Origin: Xylogone sp. PMI_703
Taxonomy: Eukaryota > Ascomycota > Leotiomycetes
Assembly (NCBI GenBank): GCA_021399445.1
Contig: JAJTUQ010000006.1
Location: forward strand, 2,914,001-2,978,000
DNA length: 64,000 nucleotides
Reading direction: 5' to 3'
Of the stretch, positions 39,043 to 50,971 are shown piece by piece. The notes beneath the pieces were generated by a model. That model was not told the origin of the DNA. It made no database searches and saw only the letters and a program-made list of their open reading frames with translations. A program made the translations under genes and the position numbers. Positions within the stretch are counted from its first letter, which is position 1; each line of letters starts with the position of its first letter.

Positions 39043-39648
39043 TGTCATAACCTTACAAGGTTGTGACAAGTGACCTAAGTATAAGGCCTTTATAGCCGTC
39101 GTTTTAGTTAAATAAGTATAAGTTAAGACGGTTATCAAGGACTTGGTTATAGTATCACTAGTATTATTATATTACTAGTACTAACGAAAGGATAGTACAA
39201 GTTTAACATTAATATTATAAAAAGGGTTGTACAAGCTAAAGAATAATATTATCGAAATTATAGTACTAACCCTTTGGTTGTACTAACTAGGTAATAGTAT
39301 TATCGGAGAAATAGTATTACCTTTCCGCTTATGTTAACGATTTGTTCGTACGTATAAAAAGTTAATACTAATAGTTAAGCGAACATCTGGATTAGATAAG
39401 CAGATCCCATGAATCCCATGAATCCCCAGGAAAATCAATAAGATCCATGGAACTCAAAGGAAATTCACTCTTTATATAAGTAGATAAACTTATAATAGAT
39501 AAAAGCTTCATGCTTAATTCAATTGATTTATAATATACTTACATTTCATAATAATTACCCTAAAGCTTTATGAAGATATTCTCTTGCCCTTTACCTTCAT
39601 CTATCATTTGAGTAATAGATAACCCCTTACCCTTGTAGGAACGTTACA
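39043..39648 (+). repeat. 3' LTR of gypsy element 3
   Basis: It is 606 bp, preceded by a purine tract (AAAAAAGGGATAG). It pairs with 32288-32893. Confidence 0.9.
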
Positions 39649-40383
39649 ATCATATATAAAACTTTCGTAAATATAATTTTATATTTTTCTTACTTTTCAA
39701 TATTCTATATATTATCTTTTGATCTACTTTATAATTTATTTTTTATCTTCAAGCTCTTTAATTATTTTATTATATTTTCAATAATAATCTTAAATGTTTT
39801 TGTATTTACTAATATAACAAAAATATTAATTGATGATAAAGTTCTCTGAATCTAGGCATATTCTGTGATTATCTTATTTAGTACAAATTTTAACGATTTT
39901 TCCTTGAAATAAAGTTTTATTAATTTAAACCATTCTTGTTAATTCACTTTATTAAGAATATTAATAAAGTGTTTATATACAAGATGATCAATATTTATCT
40001 TCTTAAATGTCAGTAAAATAAGGATAATGAAGATTTTGTTGTCTTTTGAACTATTATACTATAACTCAAGATTAAAGAAATTTATAATTAACTGTTAAAT
40101 TTAAATAAATAAGTAAATATCACGTTAAAGTACTCGATACTGATTAAAGGGCTATAATCTTCAAGTATTTGCTATAAACCAATAATTCGTCGTATGTTTA
40201 CCTATTTCAAGACTTAGAACTGATTAGTCTACATTTTAACTGATACTTTACAGACTTCTTTCTTTTACAAAGACTTATGTAATAATGTATATTTTGGTTA
40301 TCCTTGGTGATAGACTTACAGTGAATATATCCTAATTGTTATTTTTCTTAATAATACCTTAATATATGTCTGGGCTTATAATC

Positions 40384-40613
40384 TGTGAAGATTATGACTA
40401 TTAAGTTTATATTATGAAAATGTTAGTTCATTAAACATTATTATATTATAAGGTTAAATAAACTTATATTGACTTATATATTATATACTTATACTTATTC
40501 TCAGTATTTAAAGAGTTAAATCCTTAAATACTCTTTTACCAGATTATTAGTTGTTTTACTCTAATTATATAACTACTGAGCGCCAGTATGTTCTGCTCCC
40601 ATAATTCCTAACA
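40384..40613 (-). repeat. Copia 5' LTR (copy C)
   Basis: It is 230 bp, homologous to 8997-9226 and 12917-13146, and the most AT-shifted of the three. Its last 45 bp or so are nearly unmutated. Confidence 0.8.
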
Positions 40614-40757
40614 TTTATATCTAAATTACTAAAATTCTTAATATAAAAAATTCTAGTATAAAAATAATATTTAATAAGTTGTTTTTCAATAAATTTTCGA
40701 AACTTTAATAACTCAAGAATATAATCAAATTCTTCAAAAATAATATTAATTACAAAA

Positions 40758-41108
40758 TGTCACAAACTTACAAGGATAGTATCAGGCCTAAGGCTCAGTA
40801 GCAAAATTACACAGAGAACTCAACAGTAATCCGAGGTCACGTGATTGGATCATTGGGATCATTGGGATCATTGCGAGGATCCAGAGGATCCAGATAATCC
40901 AGCATAATTCATAAACTATATAAACTTATGTAATTCTCAGTAAATAAAAACTTTATGCTTAACTTATAATATAAATTATTACTCATACAATTATAATTAT
41001 GATTATATACTATATAACACTGATCCCCAAGCTCTTATTAACCCCTTTATGACTTAGTATATACCTGTACACCCTATAAGACCTAGATAAAGACTTAGGT
41101 TTATAACA
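40758..41108 (+). repeat. 5' LTR of gypsy element 4
   Basis: It is 351 bp, starts TGTCACAAACTTAC, and shows similarity along its length to the LTRs of element 1. Confidence 0.9.
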
Positions 41109-44100
41109 CTTTGAACATTATCTTAGAGAGATTAAAATCAAGTGTCCTTAAAATGCCATGACAAGCCAGTAAACAGGCCTTATGTTAAGGATAAAGTATA
41201 TAGTACTAGACCCTATACCAGGTCTTGTATTAGCATTAAACTCACCTCCATCGGACAATGATAACGATGAAAAATGAGAATTCTTATAAGTCATTTTATT
41301 ATTCAAATTACTTAAAGTAATAATACTAGCCAAATTTAACAGAGACAGATCTAAGTATAAAACCTTCAAAATGTAAATTCGTTTGTTCTTAAAATTTAAC
41401 AAAACTATTTTCAGAAATAAACAAAACTGTATATTCTAAGTCATTATATACTTAGAAAAAGATATATTTAAATTTCTGTTGTTATACATAGAAAACTTCT
41501 ATAATATTATCGAAAAGAAAAAAGATAAATAACAAGAAACAACCAATCTATTTAGAAGTCTGAACAATTTCTAGAACAAGATAAATTAACTATTCGATAA
41601 TACAAATGAAAAGCAAGAAGTTTCCAGACAGTTAAATAAGCTTAAGTAAGTAAGATCAATATAAAATCACAATATAAAGTTCTATATACTAATCCTTCAA
41701 GTAGACTAAGACGACGAAGTCTTGATATATTATTATAAGAAAAGTCTTAAAGATATAATAATAAACGAGATAATTTGACTAAAACTAGCCCCAGGAAGTC
41801 TAGAAGAACTCATAAAAGAAGTTACTGAGATAAATGATTATTAATGAAAAAGATATCAGATAAAAAAGAATAAAACAATAAACTAGAACAATAAAAAGTA
41901 AAATTCCGAAAAAAAAAAAAAAGATTTAAGAAAAACCTTGATGCTATAGACTAAAAAGTAAATATAATCTCCAAGAAAGACTCTAAGAAAGAAAGAAAAT
42001 ATAACTTAATATTAAAATAATAAAAAAAATATAAAGAAAAAAATTTATGTTTTAAATATTATTTACCTGGACATATAACTCATGAATACAACAAAGACGG
42101 CAAACTCAAGGGTAAACAAGTTAATAATATAGAAAAGATGAAGTTAAAGTCTGAACATAAAGAGAAAAGTAAAGAAGTAATATTCGCAAAAGTTAACATA
42201 ATAATTACTCCAGAAAAAGAAGAAGTATTTGCAGAAGCAAAAACTAAGACAGAAGCCAAGATAAAATGATGAGTTATAAGACAAGTATTCTTTAACAATT
42301 CGGAATCATGGCTAGAAGACGACAAAGACTTGTCGATTAGTCAAATCTTGTATAAATATCTTATGTACACGAAAAATGACTTAGAAAAAAAGCAAAAAAG
42401 AAGTAATACAAAGATGTACAACGATGTCCTAACAGAAGAAACTAAACCTTGGCTCTCTGATATACTAAACTTTAAGAAAATATTCTTTAGAGCCTAGGTT
42501 AAGGAAGAACTAGTCAAGAAGGAAAATCTAGCCCCAAAACTTACCGAGAAGGGTTTCGGATATGAAGCATTAATAAGGGCATTGAAAAATACCATACAAT
42601 ATTCATCAGAAAAAATAAAAAACTGGTTCAGGACAATAAAGCTAAGTCCTAGCCAAAACACAAAAGGCAAACAACCAGAATCAACGTCAATGGCTAAAGA
42701 GTTATATAAGCTGAAAAGAAACCTTGAGCACACAGGAACCCCTGAGGTGAGCAAAAAGGTAATATTTATAAAAATCAGGGAAAACTAAGAAGGTCGACAT
42801 AAAATATAGTCTATAGTAAAACATTAATAAGAATGGATAAAACTATATCTAGCTGAAGATGAGATTATAAATTTTAGAACAATTATAAAAGTCATATTTA
42901 AGTCTTATTATTACTTAAGCCTAAACTTATTATAATCAAGAGTATTATATACTACCATATTATTAATAATAATATTATTAATATAGAAGAATCTTCCTGA
43001 CACATGAATAGTATAAATAAAAATAAAGCATAAAATCATATAAATTAAAGTTATACCTAATAATAAGAAATTTTACTACAAACTGTATATATTGTACTAA
43101 GATTATGGAATAGGAAGATAATATAAATTCAATAAGATAATTGATCTTTAACACAAGAACAACAATAAAAAAAAATATGTTAAAATTAACATAATTTTTA
43201 GAAATTCTCTTTTAACGATATTTATTAAACTAAAAAGACAAGATTTAATAATAATATTCGATAACAGTAGTACGATTAACTTTATTATGCCTGAAATAGT
43301 CACTTAACTAAGATTGAATACTAGAGTTAAAAGAAGGAGTTACTTTATCAGAATAATAAACAAATTAAGTACCTTTTCTTAAGTAAAAGCAGAAACTAAG
43401 CTGTTAATGATGAAGATATCTGGAGAAAAGACAAAGATTGTATTTGACGTAGTAGATTTAAACAGATATAAGGTAATCATAAGAATGTTATAGTTTAAGA
43501 ATTATAACTTATAGATAAATTAGGAAATAGACTAAATAATAAGATTCAGGAAGACAGGAAACTTATGACTAACTGACCTGTCAATGTAAGTAAATAATAT
43601 AGAGATAATATTAACATTATCTGTGGAATATCAAAAATATCAGAAACTATTCGAAGAATTACTGGACACAGAAGTTTTATTGTTACAGAAACCTTAAGAT
43701 CATTATATATGCCTGAAGGAAAAAACTTACTTATTGTATTACTGATTATATACGATGAACGAAGAGTAACAACAAGTCTTACAAGAGGAACTAGACCAGT
43801 TATTAACAAAAGGACATATTAAACTTTCAGAAGTATTGTGTAAAACATTAATAATATATGTTCTAAAGAAAGGACCAAAGAAATGGAGAATAATTATAGA
43901 TTACCGAGGATTAAACAATATTATAATCAAAGACTAATATCTGATATTACTTATCTCAGACTTACAAAAGAGATTAGCAAATGTTAAGTATTTTATGAAG
44001 TTAAATTTCTGGACAAGATTTTATCTAGTTAAGATTATGGAAAAAGATGAATAAAAAATAGTATTCGAAATATGTTATAAACTATTCAAATACTTAGTCT

Positions 44101-46527
44101 TACTAATAAGACTCATTAACTTACTTATAATATTCTAAAAGATAATAAACTATATACTTATACTATACTTAAATATGTTTGTTATAACTTATATCAATAA
44201 TTTATTAATCTACTTTAAAATGTTAAAAAAACACAGAGAATACATAAAAAAAGTTTTATAGATTTTACTAAATAACAATATATAATATTAGTTATATAAA
44301 TGTATGTTTTACTAAACAGAAGTAGAATTCTTAAAGTATATAATATTAAGAGAAAGATTCTGAATAAATCTACAAAAGATAATTAACATAAGAGAATAAC
44401 CTGATCCAAAGAACGTCAGAGATATTCAGGTATTCAAAAGAATATATAACTTTTATCAGAAATATGTTTATAAATTCTCGGATATTATTATACTATTGGA
44501 CGATTTAATTAAGAAAAATCAGGAATTTAAATTTGAAGATAAAGAACAAGAAATATGATAAAGACTTAAGGACTAATTTGATAAAAGAATAATCTTAGTA
44601 ATATTCCAGGTAGAACTGTTGACTAGAGTCAAAGTAAACATATTAAACAAAACTTTAAGAATAACTCTAAGCTAACTATACCTTAATAAGAGATAAAGAC
44701 TGATAGCCTTTTACTTAAAGAAGTTTTCTTCTGCGGAAAAAAACTATAATATTTATAACAAAGAGTTATTAACTATAATAAATATGTTCAAAACTTAGAG
44801 AATATACTTCTTAGGATCAGAAGTAAAAGTATTTACAAATTATTATAATTTAAGATATTTCGTTAATATTAAGATCTTGAACATTAGACAAACTAAATAG
44901 TCAGAAGAACTTACATAATATAATTTCAAAATAAAGTATATTAAAGGAATTAAGAATGTTAGAACAGATACACTTAACAGAAGATTAAATTATATAGAAA
45001 AGGTTGAACTAAAAGTTAAAACTATTTTTAAAGAAAAAGAAGATAAAACATTAATATATAATTATTTAGCTCAAAAGACTGAAGATTAGAAATTTGATAT
45101 AGAATGGACAAAGAAAATAATCTAGGTTATTAAATATGAAATCAAGGAAGCTAAAGTCTTATTCCAAGAACTAAATCCAGATAACAAATAGAAAAAATTC
45201 ATTAAAGAACTAAGAATATGATTTTGTAACAAAAGAATTTACATATTATAATCTTTAGCTAAGAAGTTTATTAAATATATATATAATTCATTATTGTATA
45301 AGTACTAAAGAATCATAAAAATGTATGAACTTCTTAATTTAAAGTTTTATATACTTAAATTACAAAAAATAATATAAAAAGTTATCAAAACATATAATAT
45401 ATATTATAGAACAAAACTAATATAAAGAATCATATACAGATTATTATAATCATTAAAAGTACTGAAAAGACTATAAGAATTAATAATAATAAACTTTATA
45501 ATAAACTTATTATTATTATTAAATGTAAATAATAAGATCTATAACAGAGTATTAATAATCATGGATAAATTAATTAAGTACAAGGTTTTTATATTATAAA
45601 AAAATATTTATACAACAAAATAATTAACGAATATATTCATGAGTAAAGTATTCGTGATATTCAGATTTCTGAAGGAAATCATCTCTGATAAAGATAAGTT
45701 GTTTATATTAAAGTTTTGGCAAGTACTTATCATTATAATAAAAACCAAAACTAAAATAATTACTAAAGAATAGACCTAAACCGACAGAAATATTAAAAGA
45801 CTAATTCAGATATTTAAGTAATATTTCAAAATATATATTAATTATTTACAAGATAATTAGGTTAAATTATTACTAATAATATAATATGTATATAATAAAG
45901 TAAAGTACAATAATACACAAATGTTACCTTATTATATAAACTTTGGAAAAGAAATAAATATGATATATTTGTGGAAAAAGACATTTAATATAATAATAAT
46001 AATAAAAGAAAAAGTTAAGCTTATCAAGGAAACATAAATAGTCATATAACAAAATCTGAAAGAAGTCAGAGAAAAAATAAGAAAATATTACAATAAATAA
46101 TATAAAATAAAACTTATATTTAAGAAAAAGGATAAAGTATACTTTTTATAAAAATTCATCAAAATTAAAAGATTAAATAAATTACTAGATTTCAAAAAAA
46201 TAAAATTACTGAAAATTAACGAAATTTTAAGATAAATAATATATAAGCTAAAATTACTTAAAAATACTAAAATATACTTAATCTTTTATATTATTATACT
46301 AAAACAAATATTACCAAAAATGTTAATAATTATGTACTTAAAAACAGAAAATCTTAACCCAGAAAAAGAATATAAAATGAAAAATATAAAAGGACAAAAG
46401 ATTTTTAAGAAAAAAGTTTAATATCTGATTAAATAGAAAAGATACCCAGAGTCGGAAAATACCTAGGAATTAGCAAAAAAGCTCAAGAACATTTAGCAGA
46501 AAGTTCAAGAGTTTAAGACTAAATATG

Positions 46528-47100
46528 CTAAACTAGATTATCTAACGTTAAATCATCAGAATAAATCTGATCAGAAGAATCAAGGAGGTCATCGATTTGG
46601 GAGTTCAAAAAAACAAGGTCACCTGAGGAGGTTATAATTACATAGTCAGAACTCTTCTCCTCGGCGCATTCTTTCTCTTCGACAGTGTCCAACTCCTCCA
46701 GATTACTTAAACCCCTCTTCAACATTTCAGTATTACATGTTTTTAATTATTTCTGAAACATTCATAAACATATTCGACAGGCAAAAACCTCCTGTTCGGC
46801 CAAGGCTATAGCTTCCTCCTCAGCCTCTAAACAAGCTTTTTCGGCCTTCAGCTTCTTCCACTCCTCGGGGGAAAGCCTGTAAACATCACACTTCACGTTA
46901 TCTTTTACGGCAACACATTCTGAACAACACAAAGAGTAAGATGTGATAATACACTTTCTCTTCAAACGCTTACAGTACTTGCATGGTAGTATTTCCACAC
47001 TTTTGGATTTTATTTGTTCTGATAGCTTTATTTTATTTTTTCTCTTTCTCTCTCTTACTGATTCTTGGTATTCTTGTTCTATAGGACGTTTAAGTGGCAT
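46528..47100 (-). pseudogene. Antisense Zn2Cys6-type ORF of gypsy element 4 (nearly intact)
   Basis: The frame is 191 codons from ATG at 47098-47100 to TAG at 46528-46530, opposite gag-pol. The start is chosen because elements 1 and 3 begin at the same place (M-x-LKR). Residues 5-35 are basic. Cys40, 43, 50, 59, 62 and 71 (46888-46983) form C-X2-C-X6-C-X8-C-X2-C-X8-C, within the spacing range of fungal Zn(2)-Cys(6) clusters, with RLKRKC as the basic stretch before the third Cys. A Glu/Lys/Ala-rich, helix-forming region follows (residues 78-105) and then an acidic C-terminus (about 130-190). Two internal stops, TGA (46762-46764) and TAA (46747-46749), would be CGA and CAA before C-to-T change. 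The frame stays open upstream into the LTR to 47196. It could be a DNA-binding regulator of the element, but this is inference. Confidence 0.75.
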
Positions 47101-47190
47101 GATGAGAAAGAAGGAAGGTCTAGAAATCGATGAGATCGTTCTTACCCTAGTTTTAAGCTTCAGGACAAAGCTAGACTTGAAAGGGAATAG

Positions 47191-47541
47191 TGTCACGAAC
47201 TTACAAAGATGATGTTAAACTTAAGGCTCAGTAATGAAGCTATACAGAGAACCTAACAGTAATCCGAGGTCACGTGATTGGATCATTAGGATCATTGGGA
47301 TTATTGTGAGGATCCAGAAGATCCAGATGATTTAGCATAATTCATAAACTATATAAACTTATGTAATTCTCAGTAAATAAGAGCCTTGTGCTTAATTTAT
47401 AATACAGATTATTATCTATATAATTATAATTATAATCATATATTATATAACACTGATCCCCGAGCTCTCACCAACCCCTTTATGACCTAGTATATATCTG
47501 TACACCCTATAGGACCTAGGTAGAGGCTTAGGTTCGTAACA
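47191..47541 (+). repeat. 3' LTR of gypsy element 4
   Basis: It is 351 bp, less mutated than the 5' copy, and preceded by the purine tract GAAAGGGAATAG. Confidence 0.9.
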
Positions 47542-47546
47542 CAAAA

Positions 47547-48125
47547 TAAATAAAACTAAATATTTTATTATTTTAAATCTTTTTCTTATTATTTCTTTAA
47601 ATATTTTTATTATTTCTGAATTATTTTTTTCTGTTTTTCTATAATCTTTGGATTAATATCTCTTTCTTCGTAAAACTCTTCTTTATATTATTATTTTCTT
47701 TTCTCTTTTTCGATAATCTTGATAATTACTTATTCCTGAAAACTTCTGGATAAGACCAAAGTTTCTGTACTATTGTTTTCTTCATATTCTTTCTTTGATT
47801 TTTTCTTCTTTACTAAACTTTCTTTATAAATTATTTTTTTTTAATTCTTGTTTTAATAATTTCTTTACTAAATAATATTATTTAGTTTTTATATAATCTC
47901 TTTTTAATAATCTTTTTCTTGGTTACTAATCTGACTTTATTCTTTTTTTAAATATAAACTTAATTCTCCTTTAGCTTTATTCTGACCTAATTTCTGATTT
48001 TCTCAAAGTCTTTCTATATACCTATTCTGGACAGTATCTCTGTTTTGTGTTCGTGGTTCTTATCATTAATTTCTCTTTTTCCTGGCTCTAAGTAAATAAT
48101 ATACTTTCCTTATGTTAATCATCAA
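47547..48125. other. AT-rich degraded spacer
   Basis: I see no gene. It is T-rich on the plus strand and probably RIP-degraded repeat DNA, the right-hand target flank of element 4. Confidence 0.4.
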
Positions 48126-48362
48126 TGTAAAAACGATAATATAAATATAACAATAATACTGGCTAAAATATACAAAAATAAAGCTTATGCAACAAGATCA
48201 TACAGAACTATATAAATAACAAGTACACAAAACAAACAAACAAACTACTCCCTTGATTAAGTATGAAAAGGTTATTAGTTTACTATCCGGGGCTTGCCAT
48301 CAATATATGCTGGCTCGGCTTGGCATAACTATTACTAATACATGACAGGTTTCCCTACCATA
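48126..48362 (-). mobile_element. RIP-mutated solo LTR, TGTGGTAGGGAA family, 237 bp
   Basis: This is the reverse complement of the solo LTR at 12597-12833, with the same 237-bp length and a nearly identical half toward 48362. The half near 48126 shows many G-to-A and C-to-T changes. The flanks (TCAA and TTAT) show no duplication. Confidence 0.8.
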
Positions 48363-48436
48363 TTATTAACCCCTTTATGACTTAGTATATATTTATACAC
48401 ACTGTAAAACTTAAGTAAAGACTTAGGTTTATAACA
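48363..48436 (+). repeat. Truncated gypsy LTR fragment (element 1/4 family)
   Basis: These 74 bp match the last part of the LTRs at 22385-22739 and 40758-41108, ending GACTTAGGTTTATAACA. The rest of that LTR is missing at the junction with the solo LTR. Confidence 0.7.
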
Positions 48437-49040
48437 GAATTCTGATTACCAAATATTTCAGGACTTCTTGATCTATTAACTAATCCGTTTGACGTTATCT
48501 TTAATAGTTATTAATTAATATATACTATAAGAGAACTTAACTAATATAATATTTTTTAGGTTTTGTAAAGTAAAACACTATGATAATTATTCATAAAACA
48601 AGCTATAAGAATAGTTATGACATCTATAATAATAAAGATTTAAATAAGAATAAACAGAAAATATCGAATATAATAAAACATATATTATAGTCAGAAAAAG
48701 ACGAAAAATGTTTATTAATATTCAGGGAAAAAAACAAGTCTTAAGACTAAATCTTCAGTCAGTCTTAGACAAGACTTTACCTATAATATATATACTTAAT
48801 TATAGCATAAAAGAAGATAGTAATAACTTAAGTAAAGAGTAAAAGGTCAAGTGGTCTAACATCATAACCAAGACCTTAACGAGGTCAACCTCGGAAAGTA
48901 ATTAATCCTTTGAACATAAACTTTATCATATGTACATCGTTGATACCAGAAGATATTAAAGACTTTAACTAGTCTATGAGATTATTTCACATTGATGTTA
49001 TGTTATCAGAATTACAGATTAAGGATATAGCTCAGGAAAT
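48437..49040. other. Right edge of the AT-rich compartment
   Basis: I recognise no gene. The sequence resembles degraded gypsy internal DNA in places (near 48840-48880), but only faintly. Composition changes abruptly to normal G+C near 49040. Confidence 0.35.
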
Positions 49041-49316
49041 ATGGCCATGGTGCGCATGAATTCCGGCGGCGCCATCTCAAGAGGTTTTGAGCTGAAAGTC
49101 TCTTCAACTAGTGATACCCACAACATTTAATCCATTTTTGTAATTGGGACCTTTGACAGCGGAATAGCATTGCCTAGAGATCTAGGACATAATAAGTGCA
49201 TCTCATTACTTTCTTTCTCTGTCCTGCCTATTGCCCTATCCGCTCTTTACTTTGTTTTTGCTCGTCGCTCTTTCGTTTTCCCCCGCTTTTTTCCAGTCAC
49301 TCATTTACATATCAAC

Positions 49317-50715
49317 ATGAGAATCGTATCGTTTGGGGCTGTTTTGGGAGTTACATCTGCCGTAAATGCAGCTGCCGTGGAGCAGCGAGCGGTGGGTAAT
49401 AGCACCTGCGGTAGGTATTCTACTTCTCGAAAATTCCAGCTCAACACTCACGAATCACTTCAGAATGGGCTATTGTTGGCGCAGCCAAGGGCATGAACTT
49501 TACGAATTCCGCAAGACCCGACTGTACCAAAAATGTTGTATCAGTGCTTGGTACTGTATATGCTTCCCCACCAGCCGTGTATGAAAATTTCCTGTATCTA
49601 CAGTCGGGTTGAAATCTACTGACCTCTCCTGTAGCACCGTCACCAGTACAAGAACCATTCAGATTGTTACAGTCTCTACTGAGACCCTGACGCTAACCGA
49701 TATCATTGAAACGGCCTCGACCGCACTGGCGACGGAGACAGAGACGGATATATCAACGTTGTATCAAACATTGACACAAGATCAAACCTCAACTCTGCTT
49801 GTAACCTCGACTCCTCTAGTTACAACAAGTGTTACAGTAGTCGAAACAATCACCCCGTCTACTACAGCTACGGTTTATACACCAACATACGTTATGCCTT
49901 CTGCAGTTGCCAAACGAACCGTATCTGAACCCTGCGTGCCAGCAACCCCAACAATTCCGGCTTATGCATCTGCCTGTTCCGACTTCGCTGAGTATTCTGC
50001 TGCTTGTAGTCTCCTTGGAGTCTCTGGTACCGTCTTGTCGACCACGGTGCTTCCAACTCCAACTATAACATCGTTGGCATCAACAACCATTACTTCGACC
50101 AGTATTGTTACTGTGACAACTCAGAGCGACGTTGTGTCTACGGATTTGCAAACAAGCACCATCCACGTGACGGAGAATGGTTTCCTCACATTTTCAACGA
50201 TTGTATACAAGCCTGAGACGGAGACTCTGACCGTCGCTGCTCCTACTAGCACTGTCGCCGTGTCCATCAAGTCGGCAACATTATCCAATCTCAAATTTCA
50301 AAGTGGAGATGATACCAGCTGCAGGAGGCCCATCCATTATCTACGAGCTCCAACACGGCCAGCAGACGGTGTCTACGGCTCTCCCTCTTCTGATGGTGGC
50401 AGCCTTTTCACGATTGACGACCAGAGCCGACTTGTGGCCTTGGATCTCGAGGCCATCGCAACAGCCAACAACCTTGCCAACTACTACATTGAATTCTGGA
50501 CAATGGAGTATTATAATTTAGACAAGGTACCTATGCATCCTGTACCAATACAGTTCGCCGTTCATGAGGATTTGAGCTTGACGTTTTCGATACCCAATTC
50601 AAACGTTCATGATTATACATATTACGCTGCTCTAAACCAATTTTGGTACTCGGCACCCGGAGTTAATGGATTTCCAACTTACACAGCCAATGTAGGCGAT
50701 TTTCCTGATGGATAG
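49317..50715 (+). CDS. Secreted Thr/Ser-rich hypothetical protein
   Basis: Exons are 49317-49410, 49464-49550 and 49604-50715. The two 53-nt introns restore one frame (GAA across the first junction, GTC across the second). The protein starts MRIVSFGAVLGVTSAVNAAA, a typical signal peptide with likely cleavage after Ala. A short Cys-containing segment follows, then a long Thr/Ser/Val-rich region (about residues 75-210) suited to O-glycosylation. A C-terminal folded region contains Tyr-rich and Asp-rich stretches up to the end (YTANVGDFPDG). No GPI signal or membrane helix is visible at the C-terminus. It is probably a cell-wall or extracellular protein; I do not recognise a named family. It is the first ordinary gene next to the transposon block. 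The second intron is the less certain one, because a 1-nt frameshift could also explain the frame change. Confidence 0.7.
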
Positions 50716-50971
50716 TGTTCAGGACGCCGTGATGGTACAGGGTCATGTATAATCTCCGCATTATTTTAGTATTCTCAGCAATCAGCTACATAATCCTAAA
50801 AACAATAACCATTTTCAGTCTAACTTGTTACACAGGAAGTGAACTTTAGCTTTTTCTATTTCACACTACGTACATACCGGTCCAGATCTAAGATGAACGG
50901 ATATTCCTCTAAGTATGCGAAGCCAGAGAATATTGGATATCTAAATTATCATAAATTATTACATTTCATCA

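Larger units (their letters stand above)
32288..39648 (+). mobile_element. Ty3/gypsy chromovirus-type element 3, plus strand
   Basis: Two 606-bp LTRs (32288-32893 and 39043-39648) are flanked by ATCAT at 32283-32287 and 39649-39653. Length is 7361 bp. It is the best preserved long element here, with gag, protease, reverse transcriptase, RNase H, integrase and chromodomain segments all readable despite many stops. It was inserted in the Copia body. The same family as element 2, it is less mutated and so is likely the younger copy or one less exposed to RIP. Confidence 0.9.
12917..40613 (-). mobile_element. RIP-degraded Copia element, minus strand, split by nested insertions
   Basis: 230-bp LTRs lie at 40384-40613 (5' in the sense direction) and 12917-13146 (3'). 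Removing the nested insertions (15257-15539, 16192-30331, 30355-30548, 32288-39648) leaves about 5.7 kb, the usual Copia size. Minus-strand translation shows a protease remnant near 31429-31475 (VDISVFLYMT, where the family has VDTGAS-H-MT). The reverse transcriptase core is near 14259-14275 (YIDN in place of Y-V/I-DD). An RNase H segment lies near 13575-13610 (ITLSIESEYI). A purine run precedes the 3' LTR (RC of 13147-13160), and a Met-tRNA-like primer site (GATTATAAGCCCAGAC) follows the 5' LTR. The two flanks (AGTTT and TTTAT) do not form a clear duplication. The element is non-functional. Confidence 0.75.
40758..47541 (+). mobile_element. Ty3/gypsy chromovirus-type element 4, plus strand
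   Basis: 351-bp LTRs lie at 40758-41108 and 47191-47541, flanked by CAAAA at 40753-40757 and 47542-47546. Length is 6784 bp. A gag-type knuckle remnant is near 42040-42080 (CFKYYLPGHITHEY). The readable gag tail runs to about 42790. The reverse transcriptase core near 44185-44205 is YINNLLIY, so both catalytic Asp codons are lost. The integrase region is about 45240-45960. Pol can be followed to TAA at 46635-46637. Pol is heavily mutated, while the last 600 bp before the 3' LTR are much better preserved. It is the same family as element 1. Confidence 0.9.
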
